Positions 7,932-17,866 are shown, counted from the stretch's first letter. The stretch is DNA of 64,000 nt from Firm-13 sp964617375 (GCA_964617375.1 CAZTXQ010000002.1:57372-121371), one strand, 5' to 3'. Numbers and translations are program-made. Notes: a model not told the origin generated them from the sequence alone.

Positions 7932-8686
7932 CTTCCGACAACACGATAACACGCGCTGCCATCGTTACGGGCGCCTCGCGCGGCATCGGAGCAGCCATTG
8001 CCGAAAGACTGGCCGCCGACGGGTTCAATCTGGTGATCGTCTACCGTTCGGGCAAAGAGGCGGCGGAAGCCGTGAAAGCCCGCTGTGAAGCGATCCGTCC
8101 CGGTATATCGGTACTGGCGGTATCGGGCGACGTATCGACGGAAGACGGCTGCAAAGCTATTTTTGAGGCGGCAAAAAATGCGTTCGGCCGCGTTGATGTT
8201 CTTGTAAACAACGCCGGACAGACAAAGGACGGTCTTGCGATGCGCATGAGCCTTACGCAGTTCAGCGAAGTCATCGACATCAACTTAACTTCCGCCTTTA
8301 TGCTGTCGAAGCTGTGTCTTTCCCTGATGACACGTCAGAGAAAGGGAAGAATCATCAACATGTCCTCTGTGGCCGGCGTGTACGGCAACGCGGGACAGGT
8401 CAACTATTCCGCCTCCAAGGCCGGCCTCATCGGGCTTACCAAGAGCCTGGCCAAGGAAATGGGAAGCCGCAATATTACGGTTAATGCCGTGGCTCCGGGC
8501 TTCATCGAAACGGACATGACCGCTTCTCTTTCTGACGACCTGAAAACGGCCGCCGTGGAAAGAATCCCGCTGGGGCGCATAGGCGCTGCGTCTGACGTAG
8601 CCTCCGTTGTCGCCTTCCTTGCCTCCGACGACGCCTCGTATGTGACCGGTCAGGTTATCGAGGTTTCCGGCGGACTGGTTCTGTAA
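7928..8686 (+). CDS. fabG: 3-oxoacyl-ACP reductase FabG
   Basis: This 252-residue short-chain dehydrogenase reduces beta-ketoacyl-ACP with NADPH. It shows the cofactor loop TGASRGIGAAI, the NNAG motif (VNNAGQTKDG), and the catalytic Ser/Tyr/Lys in NMSSVAG and YSASKAG. GFIETDMT and the C-terminal YVTGQVIEVSGG are typical of FabG. It overlaps fabK by 4 nt, with AAGGAGG just upstream inside fabK. Confidence 0.95.
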   Translation: MTSDNTITRAAIVTGASRGIGAAIAERLAADGFNLVIVYRSGKEAAEAVKARCEAIRPGISVLAVSGDVSTEDGCKAIFEAAKNAFGRVDVLVNNAGQTKDGLAMRMSLTQFSEVIDINLTSAFMLSKLCLSLMTRQRKGRIINMSSVAGVYGNAGQVNYSASKAGLIGLTKSLAKEMGSRNITVNAVAPGFIETDMTASLSDDLKTAAVERIPLGRIGAASDVASVVAFLASDDASYVTGQVIEVSGGLVL

Positions 8687-8723
8687 GCAAACGAGAGATA
8701 TCCATCGAGGAGGATAAAAATTT

Positions 8724-10004
8724 ATGACGGACAGTATTAAGAACACCTTCACGGACGCCAAAGGAAATAACCGCGTTGTGATTACCGGAACCGGCGTGAT
8801 TTCGCCTGTCGGAAAAGACACGGCCAGCTTCTGGGAGTCTCTTGTCGAGGGCCGCCACGGCATCTCGGCGATCGACATCGAAAACGCAGATACCTACAAG
8901 GTTAAGCTCGCCGCACAGGTTAAAGATTTCGAACCCATGGACTATATGGACCGCAAAGAGGCGCGTCGCATGGACCGCTACTGCCAGTTTGCCGTCGCGG
9001 CATCCGCCGAGGCCGTGAAGTCTTCCGGAATCGACTTCTCGTCTATGAATCCCTTTGATGTCGGCGTCATTATCGGCTCCGGTGTCGGCGGACTTCATAC
9101 GATGCATACGCAGCACGAGGAATTGCTCCTTAAAGGCGGCCCGGACCGTATATCGCCGCTCTTTATCCCGATGATGATCAGCAATATGGCGGCGGGCCGC
9201 GTCTCGATGGTTTACGGCTTGAAGGGCGCGAACTATTGCGTCACAACCGCCTGCGCTTCCGGTTCCCACGCGATCGGCGAGGCTTTTCGCCTGATCAAGC
9301 ACGGATATCTGAAGGCAGCCGTCGCGGGAGGTGCCGAAGCGCCGATCACACCGATCGCCTTAGGCGGCTTCTCGAACATGAAAGCACTGAATATGACAAC
9401 CGATCCCGATAAGGCTTCGATCCCGTTTGACGCAGAGCGCGGCGGTTTCGTGATTGCGGAGGGCGCGGGTATCGTGATTCTCGAATCGATGGAGAACGCC
9501 GTGTCGCGCGGTGCGAATATTCTCGCTGAGGTAGCAGGTTACGGCGCGACGGCCGACGCCTATCACATCACAAGTCCGGATCCGCAGGGCTTAGGCGCCG
9601 CGGAAGCCATGCGCATTGCGATGCGGGAGGCCGGCGTAGCGCCGGAGGAAGTCTCGTACATCAACGCGCACGGAACGGGAACCGATCTGAATGACCGTTA
9701 CGAGACGATCGCGATCAAGTCGGCCTTGGGAGAAGCGGCCTATAAGACAAAGATCAGTTCGACAAAGTCGGTAACCGGACATCTGCTCGGAGCAGCCGGC
9801 GGCGTAGAGGCGATTGCCTGTGCGCTCGCGATGAAGAACGGTGTCATCCCGCCGACGATCGGCCTTGTGACACCGGATCCGGAATGCGATCTCGATTACA
9901 CACCCAATGTGAAGCAAAATGCGGATCTCAGAGTCTCTCTGTCGAATTCACTCGGATTCGGCGGCCAGAACGCATCCCTTCTTTTCAAAAAGGCGGAGGT
10001 TTAA
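8724..10004 (+). CDS. fabF: 3-oxoacyl-ACP synthase II FabF
   Basis: This 426-residue elongating condensing enzyme has its catalytic Cys in TTACASGSHAIG and the two catalytic His residues in INAHGTGTDLND and SVTGHLLGAAGG. The start RVVITGTGVISPVG is standard apart from a short N-terminal extension of about 15 residues. CGAGGAGG lies upstream of the ATG. It sits between fabG and accB as in other clostridial clusters. Confidence 0.95.
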   Translation: MTDSIKNTFTDAKGNNRVVITGTGVISPVGKDTASFWESLVEGRHGISAIDIENADTYKVKLAAQVKDFEPMDYMDRKEARRMDRYCQFAVAASAEAVKSSGIDFSSMNPFDVGVIIGSGVGGLHTMHTQHEELLLKGGPDRISPLFIPMMISNMAAGRVSMVYGLKGANYCVTTACASGSHAIGEAFRLIKHGYLKAAVAGGAEAPITPIALGGFSNMKALNMTTDPDKASIPFDAERGGFVIAEGAGIVILESMENAVSRGANILAEVAGYGATADAYHITSPDPQGLGAAEAMRIAMREAGVAPEEVSYINAHGTGTDLNDRYETIAIKSALGEAAYKTKISSTKSVTGHLLGAAGGVEAIACALAMKNGVIPPTIGLVTPDPECDLDYTPNVKQNADLRVSLSNSLGFGGQNASLLFKKAEV

Positions 10005-10007
10005 GGT

Positions 10008-10589
10008 ATGTCAGTTGAAGTAAAAAAAATAAGACAGGATAAGGACGTCGAAGAAACGTCCGCTCCGATGGCTGTCGGCCGGGTTCATAGGGAGCCGTCT
10101 CTTTCGGATACGGGTATGAGCTTCCCGGAAATCAAAGAGCTGATGACGCACATGAAGAAGGAAGGCGTAACCGGATTCGAATTCGGCGAAGGCAAGACGC
10201 ACATCTCGATCACGCGCGAAAAAGAGCTTGTCCAAATGCCGGTCTCCGTGGATTTTGTTCCCTCTGCCTCGGCCGCCTATATGCACGAACCGGCCGAGCA
10301 GGCTCTAAAAGCACCGGAAGAGTCCGGACACGTTGTAACATCCCCCGTAGTCGGTGTTTTCTACGACTCGCCGTCACCGGAAGAAGAGCCGTATGTGACG
10401 CCCGGATCCTATGTCAAGAAGGGCGGTGTGCTCTGCATCATCGAAGCGATGAAGCTGATGAATGAAGTTACGAGCCCGATCGCCGGCCAGGTTAAGGAAA
10501 TTCTCGTCAAGAAGGCGAGCCGCGTCGAATACGGACAGAAGCTGTATGTGATTGATCCGGGCGTACCGGGAGGTGACACGAATGAGTGA
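10008..10589 (+). CDS. accB: Biotin carboxyl carrier protein of acetyl-CoA carboxylase
   Basis: AccB carries the carboxybiotin between the biotin carboxylase and carboxyltransferase halves of acetyl-CoA carboxylase. The biotinylation motif EAMKLMNEV places the modified lysine at residue 149 of 193. The lipoyl/biotinyl fold begins near residue 108 (VVTSPVVGVFYDSP). The first 35 or so residues are an extension before the usual N-terminal helix (IKELMTHMKKEG), so the protein is longer than common AccB. It starts 3 nt after fabF and overlaps fabZ by 8 nt. Confidence 0.93.
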   Translation: MSVEVKKIRQDKDVEETSAPMAVGRVHREPSLSDTGMSFPEIKELMTHMKKEGVTGFEFGEGKTHISITREKELVQMPVSVDFVPSASAAYMHEPAEQALKAPEESGHVVTSPVVGVFYDSPSPEEEPYVTPGSYVKKGGVLCIIEAMKLMNEVTSPIAGQVKEILVKKASRVEYGQKLYVIDPGVPGGDTNE

Positions 10590-11040
10590 TCAGCCTCTCA
10601 TGAACCAGGAAGAAATCAAGAAGATCATTCCCCACCGCGATCCTTTTATCCTCGTCGACGAGGTCCTGGAAATGACGGACGAGTCGATTGTAGCCATTAA
10701 GCATGTACGCGGAGACGAGTACTTTTTCGCGGGACATTTCCCGGGAATGCCGGTCATGCCGGGTGTGCTGATCGTGGAATCATTGGCGCAGGCCGGTGCG
10801 ATCGTGTCTCTTTCGAAGCCGGAAAACCGCGGGAAAATCGGCCTTTTTGCCGGTATCGACAAGGCCCGTTTCAAGAGATCCGTCTATCCGGGCGACACGC
10901 TCCGCCTCGAAGTGAAGCTGACGCGCCAGCGCGGCCCGATCGGCTTCGGCGAAGGCAAGGCTTATGTCGACGGCAAGCTCTGCGCGACGGCGGAAATGAT
11001 GTTTGCGATCGGCGCGGAGAATCCTGCGGCAAACGCATAA
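10582..11040 (+). CDS. fabZ: 3-hydroxyacyl-ACP dehydratase FabZ
   Basis: FabZ removes water from 3-hydroxyacyl-ACP. The 152-residue hotdog-fold protein has IIPHRDPFILVDEV near the N terminus and the active-site helix GHFPGMPVMPGVLIVESLAQ with its His and Glu. The ATG at 10582 is preferred to an upstream in-frame start at 10552 because GGGAGG lies about 10 nt before it and the family begins here. It overlaps the end of accB by 8 nt. Confidence 0.95.
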   Translation: MSDQPLMNQEEIKKIIPHRDPFILVDEVLEMTDESIVAIKHVRGDEYFFAGHFPGMPVMPGVLIVESLAQAGAIVSLSKPENRGKIGLFAGIDKARFKRSVYPGDTLRLEVKLTRQRGPIGFGEGKAYVDGKLCATAEMMFAIGAENPAANA

Positions 11041-11071
11041 AACACAAAGGATTCATCATAAGGAGACCTCT

Positions 11072-12439
11072 ATGTTTCGAAAAATACTGATTGCCAATAG
11101 AGGAGAGATTGCCGTCACGGTCATTCGCGCATGCCGCGAAATGGGTATCCGCACGGTGGCGGTCTGTTCCGAAGTCGACAAAAACGCGCTGCATGCGCAG
11201 CTTGCCGACGAATGCGTCTGCATCGGACCCGATGCATCAAGAGACAGCTACCTGAATATGCAGGCGATTCTTTCCGCATGCCTTACCACAGGCGCCGAGG
11301 CAATCCATCCCGGATTCGGATTTTTGTCCGAGAATCCTGTCTTTACGCGGCTTTGCGAGAAGTGCGGAATCAAGTTTATCGGGCCTTCGGCACCGATTAT
11401 GGAGCAGATGGGCAACAAGGCCAACGCGAGAAAAACGGCCGCTCAATCCGGTATTCCGATTATCCCCGGCTCTGCCGGCGCTCTTACGGATCTTGCCGAA
11501 GCCAGGAAGGAAGCCGCAGCAATCGGCTATCCGGTCCTGATCAAGGCGTCGGCCGGCGGCGGCGGACGCGGCATGCGGATCGCAAATTGCGAAGCGGAGC
11601 TTTCCGGTGCCTATCAGATGGCAAAAGCCGAGGCCAAGACCTGTTTCGGCGACGACGAAATCTATATGGAGAAGCTCGTCATTCAGCCGCGGCACATCGA
11701 AATTCAGCTGCTTTGCGACGAGTATGGTCATGTCGTTCATTTGGGCGATCGTGACTGTTCCGTTCAGAGAAGGAATCAGAAGATCATAGAAGAAGCGTCC
11801 TCGCCGTTTATGACGGAGGAGCTTCGGATGCAGATGGGCGAAGCGGCTGTCTGTCTTGCCAGAAAAATCCGTTATTCGGGAGTCGGTACGATCGAATTTC
11901 TGGTAGATGCGGACCGGCATTTCTATTTTATGGAAATGAATACCCGAATCCAGGTCGAGCATCCGATCAGCGAGGCCATTACGGGAGTCAATCTGGTACA
12001 GGAACAGATCCGTGCCGCCGCGGGTGAGCTTCTCCGCTATTCACAGCGCGATATTGTTTTCAAAGGACACGCGATCGAATGCCGTATCAACGCGGAGGAT
12101 CCCGAGCACGATTTCAGACCCTGTCCGGGAACCATCGAGAAGCTTCTTGTCCCCGGAGGACAGGGTGTCCGCATCGACAGTGCCATTTACCAGGGATACC
12201 GGATTCCTCCGGATTATGATTCTCTTCTGGCGAAGGTCATTGTCTGGGCGCCGACAAGAGAAGAAGCCATCGCACGTATGCGCCGGGTACTTACAGAGTT
12301 TCTGATCTCGGGCGTCAGGACGAACATTGATTTTCATCTTGCGATCCTGCGCGAACCGGACTTTATACGCGGCAATTACGACAATACGTATCTTGCAAAG
12401 AAGATAGATGTTCTCCTTCCGAAGAAAGAGAACGATTAA
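11072..12439 (+). CDS. accC: Biotin carboxylase subunit of acetyl-CoA carboxylase
   Basis: AccC carboxylates biotin on AccB using ATP and bicarbonate. The 455-residue protein starts MFRKILIANRGEIAVTVIRA and has the ATP-grasp glycine loop ASAGGGGRGMRIA, the catalytic segment FYFMEMNTRIQVEHP, and AIECRINAEDP. An AAGGAG site 7 nt upstream fixes the start; the longer upstream frame overlaps fabZ and has no family similarity. It belongs to the fab operon. Confidence 0.96.
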   Translation: MFRKILIANRGEIAVTVIRACREMGIRTVAVCSEVDKNALHAQLADECVCIGPDASRDSYLNMQAILSACLTTGAEAIHPGFGFLSENPVFTRLCEKCGIKFIGPSAPIMEQMGNKANARKTAAQSGIPIIPGSAGALTDLAEARKEAAAIGYPVLIKASAGGGGRGMRIANCEAELSGAYQMAKAEAKTCFGDDEIYMEKLVIQPRHIEIQLLCDEYGHVVHLGDRDCSVQRRNQKIIEEASSPFMTEELRMQMGEAAVCLARKIRYSGVGTIEFLVDADRHFYFMEMNTRIQVEHPISEAITGVNLVQEQIRAAAGELLRYSQRDIVFKGHAIECRINAEDPEHDFRPCPGTIEKLLVPGGQGVRIDSAIYQGYRIPPDYDSLLAKVIVWAPTREEAIARMRRVLTEFLISGVRTNIDFHLAILREPDFIRGNYDNTYLAKKIDVLLPKKEND

Positions 12440-12451
12440 AGAGGAACAAAT

Positions 12452-14215
12452 ATGGACGATACTTTTGCCCAAATCAGAGCACGCCTTGAGGCGGATAACA
12501 AACACATGGAAAATGAGGAAAGAAAGACGACGGAACCCGCTCAGGCCGGCGTTAAGGACAGCTTCAGCTACGTAAGGCCGATTCCCGACGATATGTGGAT
12601 CAAATGTACCGCCTGCCGGGAGGTTATGCTTCGCGAAGATTTTGAGGAGAACCACAGCGTCTGTCTCCATTGCGGACACAGCTACCGCATCAACGCCCGC
12701 GAACGGATTGCGATGACGGCGGACGAGGGCTCTTTTGAAGAGATGTGGACGACTCTTTTCGGGAAAGATCCGATCTCGTTTCCCCGGTATGATCACCGCT
12801 TAAGCAAGCTTCAGGAGAAGACCGGGATGACCGAAGCGGTTATTGTCGGACGGGCGAGCATCGAGTCCTTTCCGTGCATGATCGGCGCAATGGATTCCAA
12901 TTTCCTGATGGGATCAATGGGGTCGGCGGTAGGCGAGAAGATCACGCGTCTTTTCGAGAAGGCGACCGAAGAAAAACTTCCCGTCGTTCTCTTCTCCGCA
13001 TCGGGCGGCGCCCGCATGCAGGAAGGTATCGTATCGCTGATGCAGATGGCAAAAACATCGGCTGCGGTCGAGCGCCACCACAGCGCCGGACTTCTCTACC
13101 TGTCGATTATGACCGATCCGACGACGGGCGGCGTCACGGCCAGCTTCGCGTCGCTCGGCGACATCATCCTGACCGAACCCGGCACACTTATAGGGTTTGC
13201 CGGCCGCCGGGTAATCGAAGGAACGATTGCACAGGCGCTTCCGGAGGATTTCCAGCGCGCCGAGTTCATTCTGAAGCACGGATTCATGGATATGATCGTG
13301 CCGAGAAAAGACATGAGAAAAACGATTGCCGATCTTCTCGATCTGCATAACATTAAAGTTCGCGAGGATAAGAAGACGGACGTGTCTGCAATTCCGGCCG
13401 TGCCGCGCGTACACAATATGGGCTCCGACTGCCTGAGGATTATCAGGAACCGCGAGCGGCCCACACTTACGGATTACCTGCCGATGCTTTTCACGGACCT
13501 TAAAGAAATCCACGGAGACCGGTTAGCGGGCGACGATGCCGCTATGTATACGGGCATCGGACGCTTAGGCGGCAAAGCCGTCACGGTGATCGGCCACCGG
13601 AAAGGCAAGGGCCTTCTCGAGAACCAGACCTGCAACTTCGGCATGCCGCATCCGGAAGGATACCGGAAGGCGCTTCGTGCGATGAAACAGGCCGAGAAGT
13701 TCGGCCGCCCCGTAATCACGTTTATCGACACTCCCGGCGCCTATTGCGGGATCGCAGCCGAAGAGCGCGGTCAGGGCGAGGCCATCGCCAAAAACCTTAT
13801 GGAGATGATGCCGCTTAAGATCCCGGTGATCAGCGTCGTAATCGGCGAAGGCGGAAGCGGAGGCGCGCTGGGAATCGCCGTGTGCGACGAGCTCGCGATG
13901 ACATCGAACGCAATCTACTCCGTTATTTCGCCCCGCGGATTTGCTTCCCTTCTCTGGAAAGACCCGACCAGAGAGAGCGAGGCGGCCGATACGGCACGCA
14001 TCACCGCGTATGACTTAAAGGACATGGAGATCTGCGACGTTGTGCTGGCCGAGCCGGAAGGCGGCGCGCATACGGACCCCGAGAAAATGGCGCGGACTCT
14101 TTTTGCTTACTTAACGGGTGCGGCCGAACGATACGAACAGGCTTTTGCGAAATGTCCGGCCCAGGCTCTCGAGGCGAGATACATGCGATTCCGCCGGATC
14201 GGAGACTGCAACTGA
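12452..14215 (+). CDS. accDA: Fused acetyl-CoA carboxylase carboxyltransferase beta-alpha (AccDA)
   Basis: This 587-residue protein joins both carboxyltransferase subunits. The AccD half holds the zinc ribbon (Cys52, Cys55, Cys71, Cys74), MGSMGSAVGEKI and LFSASGGARMQEG. The AccA half starts near residue 320 and contains DLKEIHGDRLAGDD, GHRKGKG, TFIDTPGAYCG and GEGGSGGALGI. The two are usually separate neighbouring genes in Clostridia; the fusion enforces equal amounts. It is the last gene of the fatty-acid operon. Confidence 0.95.
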   Translation: MDDTFAQIRARLEADNKHMENEERKTTEPAQAGVKDSFSYVRPIPDDMWIKCTACREVMLREDFEENHSVCLHCGHSYRINARERIAMTADEGSFEEMWTTLFGKDPISFPRYDHRLSKLQEKTGMTEAVIVGRASIESFPCMIGAMDSNFLMGSMGSAVGEKITRLFEKATEEKLPVVLFSASGGARMQEGIVSLMQMAKTSAAVERHHSAGLLYLSIMTDPTTGGVTASFASLGDIILTEPGTLIGFAGRRVIEGTIAQALPEDFQRAEFILKHGFMDMIVPRKDMRKTIADLLDLHNIKVREDKKTDVSAIPAVPRVHNMGSDCLRIIRNRERPTLTDYLPMLFTDLKEIHGDRLAGDDAAMYTGIGRLGGKAVTVIGHRKGKGLLENQTCNFGMPHPEGYRKALRAMKQAEKFGRPVITFIDTPGAYCGIAAEERGQGEAIAKNLMEMMPLKIPVISVVIGEGGSGGALGIAVCDELAMTSNAIYSVISPRGFASLLWKDPTRESEAADTARITAYDLKDMEICDVVLAEPEGGAHTDPEKMARTLFAYLTGAAERYEQAFAKCPAQALEARYMRFRRIGDCN

Positions 14216-14262
14216 AAAGAGTGTGGTAGGATAAGGAGGAAGACCCTTAAGGGGAGGACAGC

Positions 14263-16050
14263 ATGCTCAAACATTTTTTGCCTTATCTCAAGCCTTACCG
14301 GAAAGAATTCATTATCGGGCCGTCTTTTAAACTTCTCGAAGCGGTTCTTGAGCTTTTCCTGCCTGTTTATATGGCGGGGATCATCGATATCGGAATCGCA
14401 GCCCGGGACACGGACTATATCTACCGCACCGGACTTAAAATGCTTATCATCATCGCTATTGGACTCACCAGCGCGCTTATTTGCCAGTACAGTGCTTCCG
14501 TTGCCTCTCAGGGCTTCGGCACGAAGGTAAGAAGCGCGCTTTTCTCGCATATCAATCACCTTCCCATGAAGGAGCTCGACCGCTTCGGAACGGATACTCT
14601 GGTGACGCGCGTCACAAATGATGTGAATCAGCTGCAGATCGCCGTCTCTATGCTGATCCGGCTGGTCCTGAGGGCACCTTTTGTCGGTATCGGGTGCGTT
14701 GCGGCGGCGATGATGCTCGATCTCAAATTATCCGTAGTGATCATCATCGGCGTGCTGTCCTTTGTTGCTGTGCTGGCGGTGATCATGCTTACGGCGTTTC
14801 CGCTGTACTCGACGGTTCAGCAAAGACTTGATTCCGTCGGCGGAGTCGTACGCGAGAACTTTGCCGGTGTCCGCGTGATCCGTGCGTTCGCCAGAAACCG
14901 GGTGGAAATCGAACGATTTAACCGGGCTGTCATGAACCATGCGGAGAGCGTGATCCGGGTTACGCGCATCTCGTCGCTGATGACGCCCCTTACTCAGCTG
15001 ATTATGAATCTCGTTATCTGTGCGATTCTGTGGTTCGGTGCCGTCGGTGTAAATGCCGGTGAGATCTCCCCCGGCCGCGTGATCGCTTTTATCAACTATA
15101 TTGCGCAGATTCTGACGGCGCTGATCGCCGTTGCAAATCTGGTCGTCATTTTTACGAAAGCATCGGCGTCGCTTGCCCGCGTGAACGAAGTTTTCGATAC
15201 GAACCCGGCGGCGGAATCCGCTCCGGCCGGGACAGCCCTTGGGAAAGATGCGGCTCCGGTCGGGATGGACGGCTTCGATGACACCGCGCCTGCGATTGCT
15301 TTTTCGCACGTGACCTTCTCCTACGCCGAAAACACCGACGGGGACCCCGAAAGAGATGTGCTTAGTGACGTAAGCTTCTCGGTTCCGCGCGGCGGCATGC
15401 TCGGAATTATCGGAGGAACCGGTTCCGGAAAGACGACCGTTCTGATGCTGATCGCGCGGTTCTATGACGCAAGTCAGGGAAAGGTCACTCTCTTCGGAAA
15501 CGATATCCGGGATATGCATCCCGAAGACATACGAAAACGGATCGGATGTGTCTTTCAGCAGCCGAAGCTGTTCGCCGGAACCGTCGCGGAGAATCTTCGC
15601 TGGGGCGCCCCCGAGGCGGACGATGAGACCCTGCGGAAGGCCGCCTCTTATGCGCAGGCATCGGAGTTCATCGGAAATCTGCCGCAAAAGTACGATTCGA
15701 AGATTGACCGCGACGGCAAAAATCTATCCGGCGGTCAGAAGCAGCGGCTTGCAATCGCCCGTGCGTTCGTCAGAAATCCCGAAATACTCCTTCTGGATGA
15801 TGCGTCGTCGGCGCTCGATTTCATCACAGAGTCGAGGCTCCGGAAATCCATAAACGATCGGAGAGAAGAGACGGGCGTAACGGTCGTAATGGTTTCGCAG
15901 CGCGTTGCCTCGATACGCGGCGCCGACCGGATTCTGGTCCTTGAAGAAGGCCGTGCGGCGGGCCTCGGCACGCATGAGGAACTTATGCGGTCGAGCGAAA
16001 TCTATCGTTCCATCGCACTTTCACAGATGTCCGAATCGGAGGTGATCTGA
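14263..16050 (+). CDS. ABC exporter half-transporter A (degenerate Walker B)
   Basis: This 595-residue protein has a six-helix exporter membrane domain (about 1-300) and a nucleotide-binding domain. Walker A GGTGSGKTT is near residue 385 and the signature LSGGQKQR near 489. Walker B is LLLDDASSALD, with Asp where the catalytic Glu belongs. That is the usual mark of the degenerate-site subunit in heterodimeric exporters such as TM287/288. The next gene has the intact Glu and starts 2 nt later, so the two probably form a heterodimer. The substrate cannot be inferred. Confidence 0.92.
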   Translation: MLKHFLPYLKPYRKEFIIGPSFKLLEAVLELFLPVYMAGIIDIGIAARDTDYIYRTGLKMLIIIAIGLTSALICQYSASVASQGFGTKVRSALFSHINHLPMKELDRFGTDTLVTRVTNDVNQLQIAVSMLIRLVLRAPFVGIGCVAAAMMLDLKLSVVIIIGVLSFVAVLAVIMLTAFPLYSTVQQRLDSVGGVVRENFAGVRVIRAFARNRVEIERFNRAVMNHAESVIRVTRISSLMTPLTQLIMNLVICAILWFGAVGVNAGEISPGRVIAFINYIAQILTALIAVANLVVIFTKASASLARVNEVFDTNPAAESAPAGTALGKDAAPVGMDGFDDTAPAIAFSHVTFSYAENTDGDPERDVLSDVSFSVPRGGMLGIIGGTGSGKTTVLMLIARFYDASQGKVTLFGNDIRDMHPEDIRKRIGCVFQQPKLFAGTVAENLRWGAPEADDETLRKAASYAQASEFIGNLPQKYDSKIDRDGKNLSGGQKQRLAIARAFVRNPEILLLDDASSALDFITESRLRKSINDRREETGVTVVMVSQRVASIRGADRILVLEEGRAAGLGTHEELMRSSEIYRSIALSQMSESEVI

Positions 16051-16051
16051 T

Positions 16052-17866
16052 ATGCCGCAGGCCTCCTCTTTGCTTCCCGGAATGAGAAATCTTTCGCCGG
16101 ACGCCAAAAAGCTCGGTGCGGCGGATGTTAAGCCTTCCCGGAAAACCCTTTCGAGAATCCTTAAGTACGCGGGAAACCAGAAACGGTATATTGTCTATGT
16201 GATGGCAGCTGCGGTTGCCGGCTGTACGTTTGATGTTTTCGCGCCGTATTTTATGGGCCGCATCATCGATATGATGACGGGAAAAGGACAGGTTCCCTTT
16301 GACAAGGTCCTAAAAACCGTCGGAATCCTTTTGACGTTTTATATCTTAAGCGCAGGCCTGCAATGGATTCTAAATTTCTTCTCCAACCTGGCCGCCGTAC
16401 ATACGGCCGCCGAACTCAGAAGGGAGGGATTCGCCCGGATCAGCCGGATGCCTCTCAAGTTTTTTGACAGCACTTCGCACGGGGATATAGTATCGCGTTT
16501 TGTCAACGACGTTGACGCGATATCGGACGGTCTCCTGCAGGGTATGGTACAGCTTTTTTCCGGCAGCGTGACGATTGTCGGAACCCTTGTCTTCATGTTT
16601 GTTCTGAGCTGGAAAACGACGCTGATTGTACTTCCGACTGCGGCGCTCTCTTTCTTTCTGGCGTCGTTTATCGTCCGGATCACCGGCAAGTATTTCAGAA
16701 AGCAGCAGACGTATATCGGCGAGATCAACGGAATTGTTGAGGAAATCTTCTCCGGTCAGCGGGAAGTGAAAGCCTTCGGATATCAGGAGCAGGCCGCCCG
16801 GAAGTTCGACGAGATGAACGGCAAGCTCAATAAAGTCGGTCAGATGGCTCAGTTTGCGTCTTCTCTTCCGAACCCGACGACGCGCTTCGTCAATAACCTT
16901 GCCTACATTCTGATCGGTGTCTTCGGTTGGCTGGCCGGAGGACTTTCGATCGGGAGAATATCGAGCTTTCTTACCTATTGGAACCAGTTCTCACGTCCGC
17001 TGGGTGATCTGACCAACATCACGACGCAGATCATGGCGGCGTTTGCATCCGCACAGCGCGTTTTCGAGATCCTCGATATGCAGGAGGAGAAGCCGGATCC
17101 GGAGGATGCCGTGATTCTTGATCCGCAGGAAGTCAGAGGCGAGGTGGAATTCTCGCATGTCGATTTCTCCTACCGGCCGCAGAATCCGCTGATTCAGAAT
17201 TTCTCCGTCACGGTAAAGCCCGGTCAGAAAATCGCAATCGTCGGACCGACGGGCGCCGGGAAAACCACGATGATCAATCTTCTCCTGCGCTTCTACGAAC
17301 CCGGGAGCGGAGTCATCCGCGTCGACGGCACGGATACCGCGAAGATTACCAGGAAAAGTCTTCGGCGTTCTTTCGGCATGGTCTTGCAGGATACGTGGCT
17401 GTTTGCCGGGACGATCCTCGAGAACCTGACCTACGGACGTCCGGACGCGACTCTTGATGAGGTTAAGGAGGCAGCTCGCGCCGTACATGCCCACGCGTTT
17501 ATCAAACAGCTTCCGAAGGGGTATGATACGGTGATTTCCGAAGACGGCGGAAGCCTTTCGCAGGGTCAGAAGCAGCTTTTGACGATTGCGCGCGCCCTGA
17601 TTGCGAACCCCCGGATTCTGATTCTCGACGAAGCGACAAGTTCGGTCGACACCTTAACCGAGATCCGGATTCAAGAGGCGCTTAAACTTCTGATGAAGAA
17701 CCGCACCAGCTTTGTCATAGCCCACCGCCTCTCGACCATTAAGGAAGCGGATCTTATTCTTGTCATGAAGGGCGGTCGGATTATCGAGCAGGGCACCCAC
17801 GAGTCGCTCCTGGCCGCGAAAGATTTTTATTATAAACTCTACAACAGTCAGTTCCAAAGCACCTGA
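16052..17866 (+). CDS. ABC exporter half-transporter B
   Basis: This 604-residue partner has an exporter membrane domain and an ATPase domain with Walker A GPTGAGKTT near residue 397. Walker B LILDEATSSVD carries the catalytic Glu. Its signature is LSQGQKQL rather than LSGGQ, so the dimer would have one consensus and one weakened ATP site. An N-terminal cytoplasmic extension of about 40 residues precedes the first helix. A CTTTCCCG/CGGGAAAG inverted repeat lies just downstream (17884-17917), without a T-run. Confidence 0.92.
   Translation: MPQASSLLPGMRNLSPDAKKLGAADVKPSRKTLSRILKYAGNQKRYIVYVMAAAVAGCTFDVFAPYFMGRIIDMMTGKGQVPFDKVLKTVGILLTFYILSAGLQWILNFFSNLAAVHTAAELRREGFARISRMPLKFFDSTSHGDIVSRFVNDVDAISDGLLQGMVQLFSGSVTIVGTLVFMFVLSWKTTLIVLPTAALSFFLASFIVRITGKYFRKQQTYIGEINGIVEEIFSGQREVKAFGYQEQAARKFDEMNGKLNKVGQMAQFASSLPNPTTRFVNNLAYILIGVFGWLAGGLSIGRISSFLTYWNQFSRPLGDLTNITTQIMAAFASAQRVFEILDMQEEKPDPEDAVILDPQEVRGEVEFSHVDFSYRPQNPLIQNFSVTVKPGQKIAIVGPTGAGKTTMINLLLRFYEPGSGVIRVDGTDTAKITRKSLRRSFGMVLQDTWLFAGTILENLTYGRPDATLDEVKEAARAVHAHAFIKQLPKGYDTVISEDGGSLSQGQKQLLTIARALIANPRILILDEATSSVDTLTEIRIQEALKLLMKNRTSFVIAHRLSTIKEADLILVMKGGRIIEQGTHESLLAAKDFYYKLYNSQFQST

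Noticed and set aside
12452..14215. Sequence error joining accD and accA
   Set aside because: The linker reads smoothly in one frame with no stop or ribosome binding site at the AccA start. A genuine fusion is the simpler reading.
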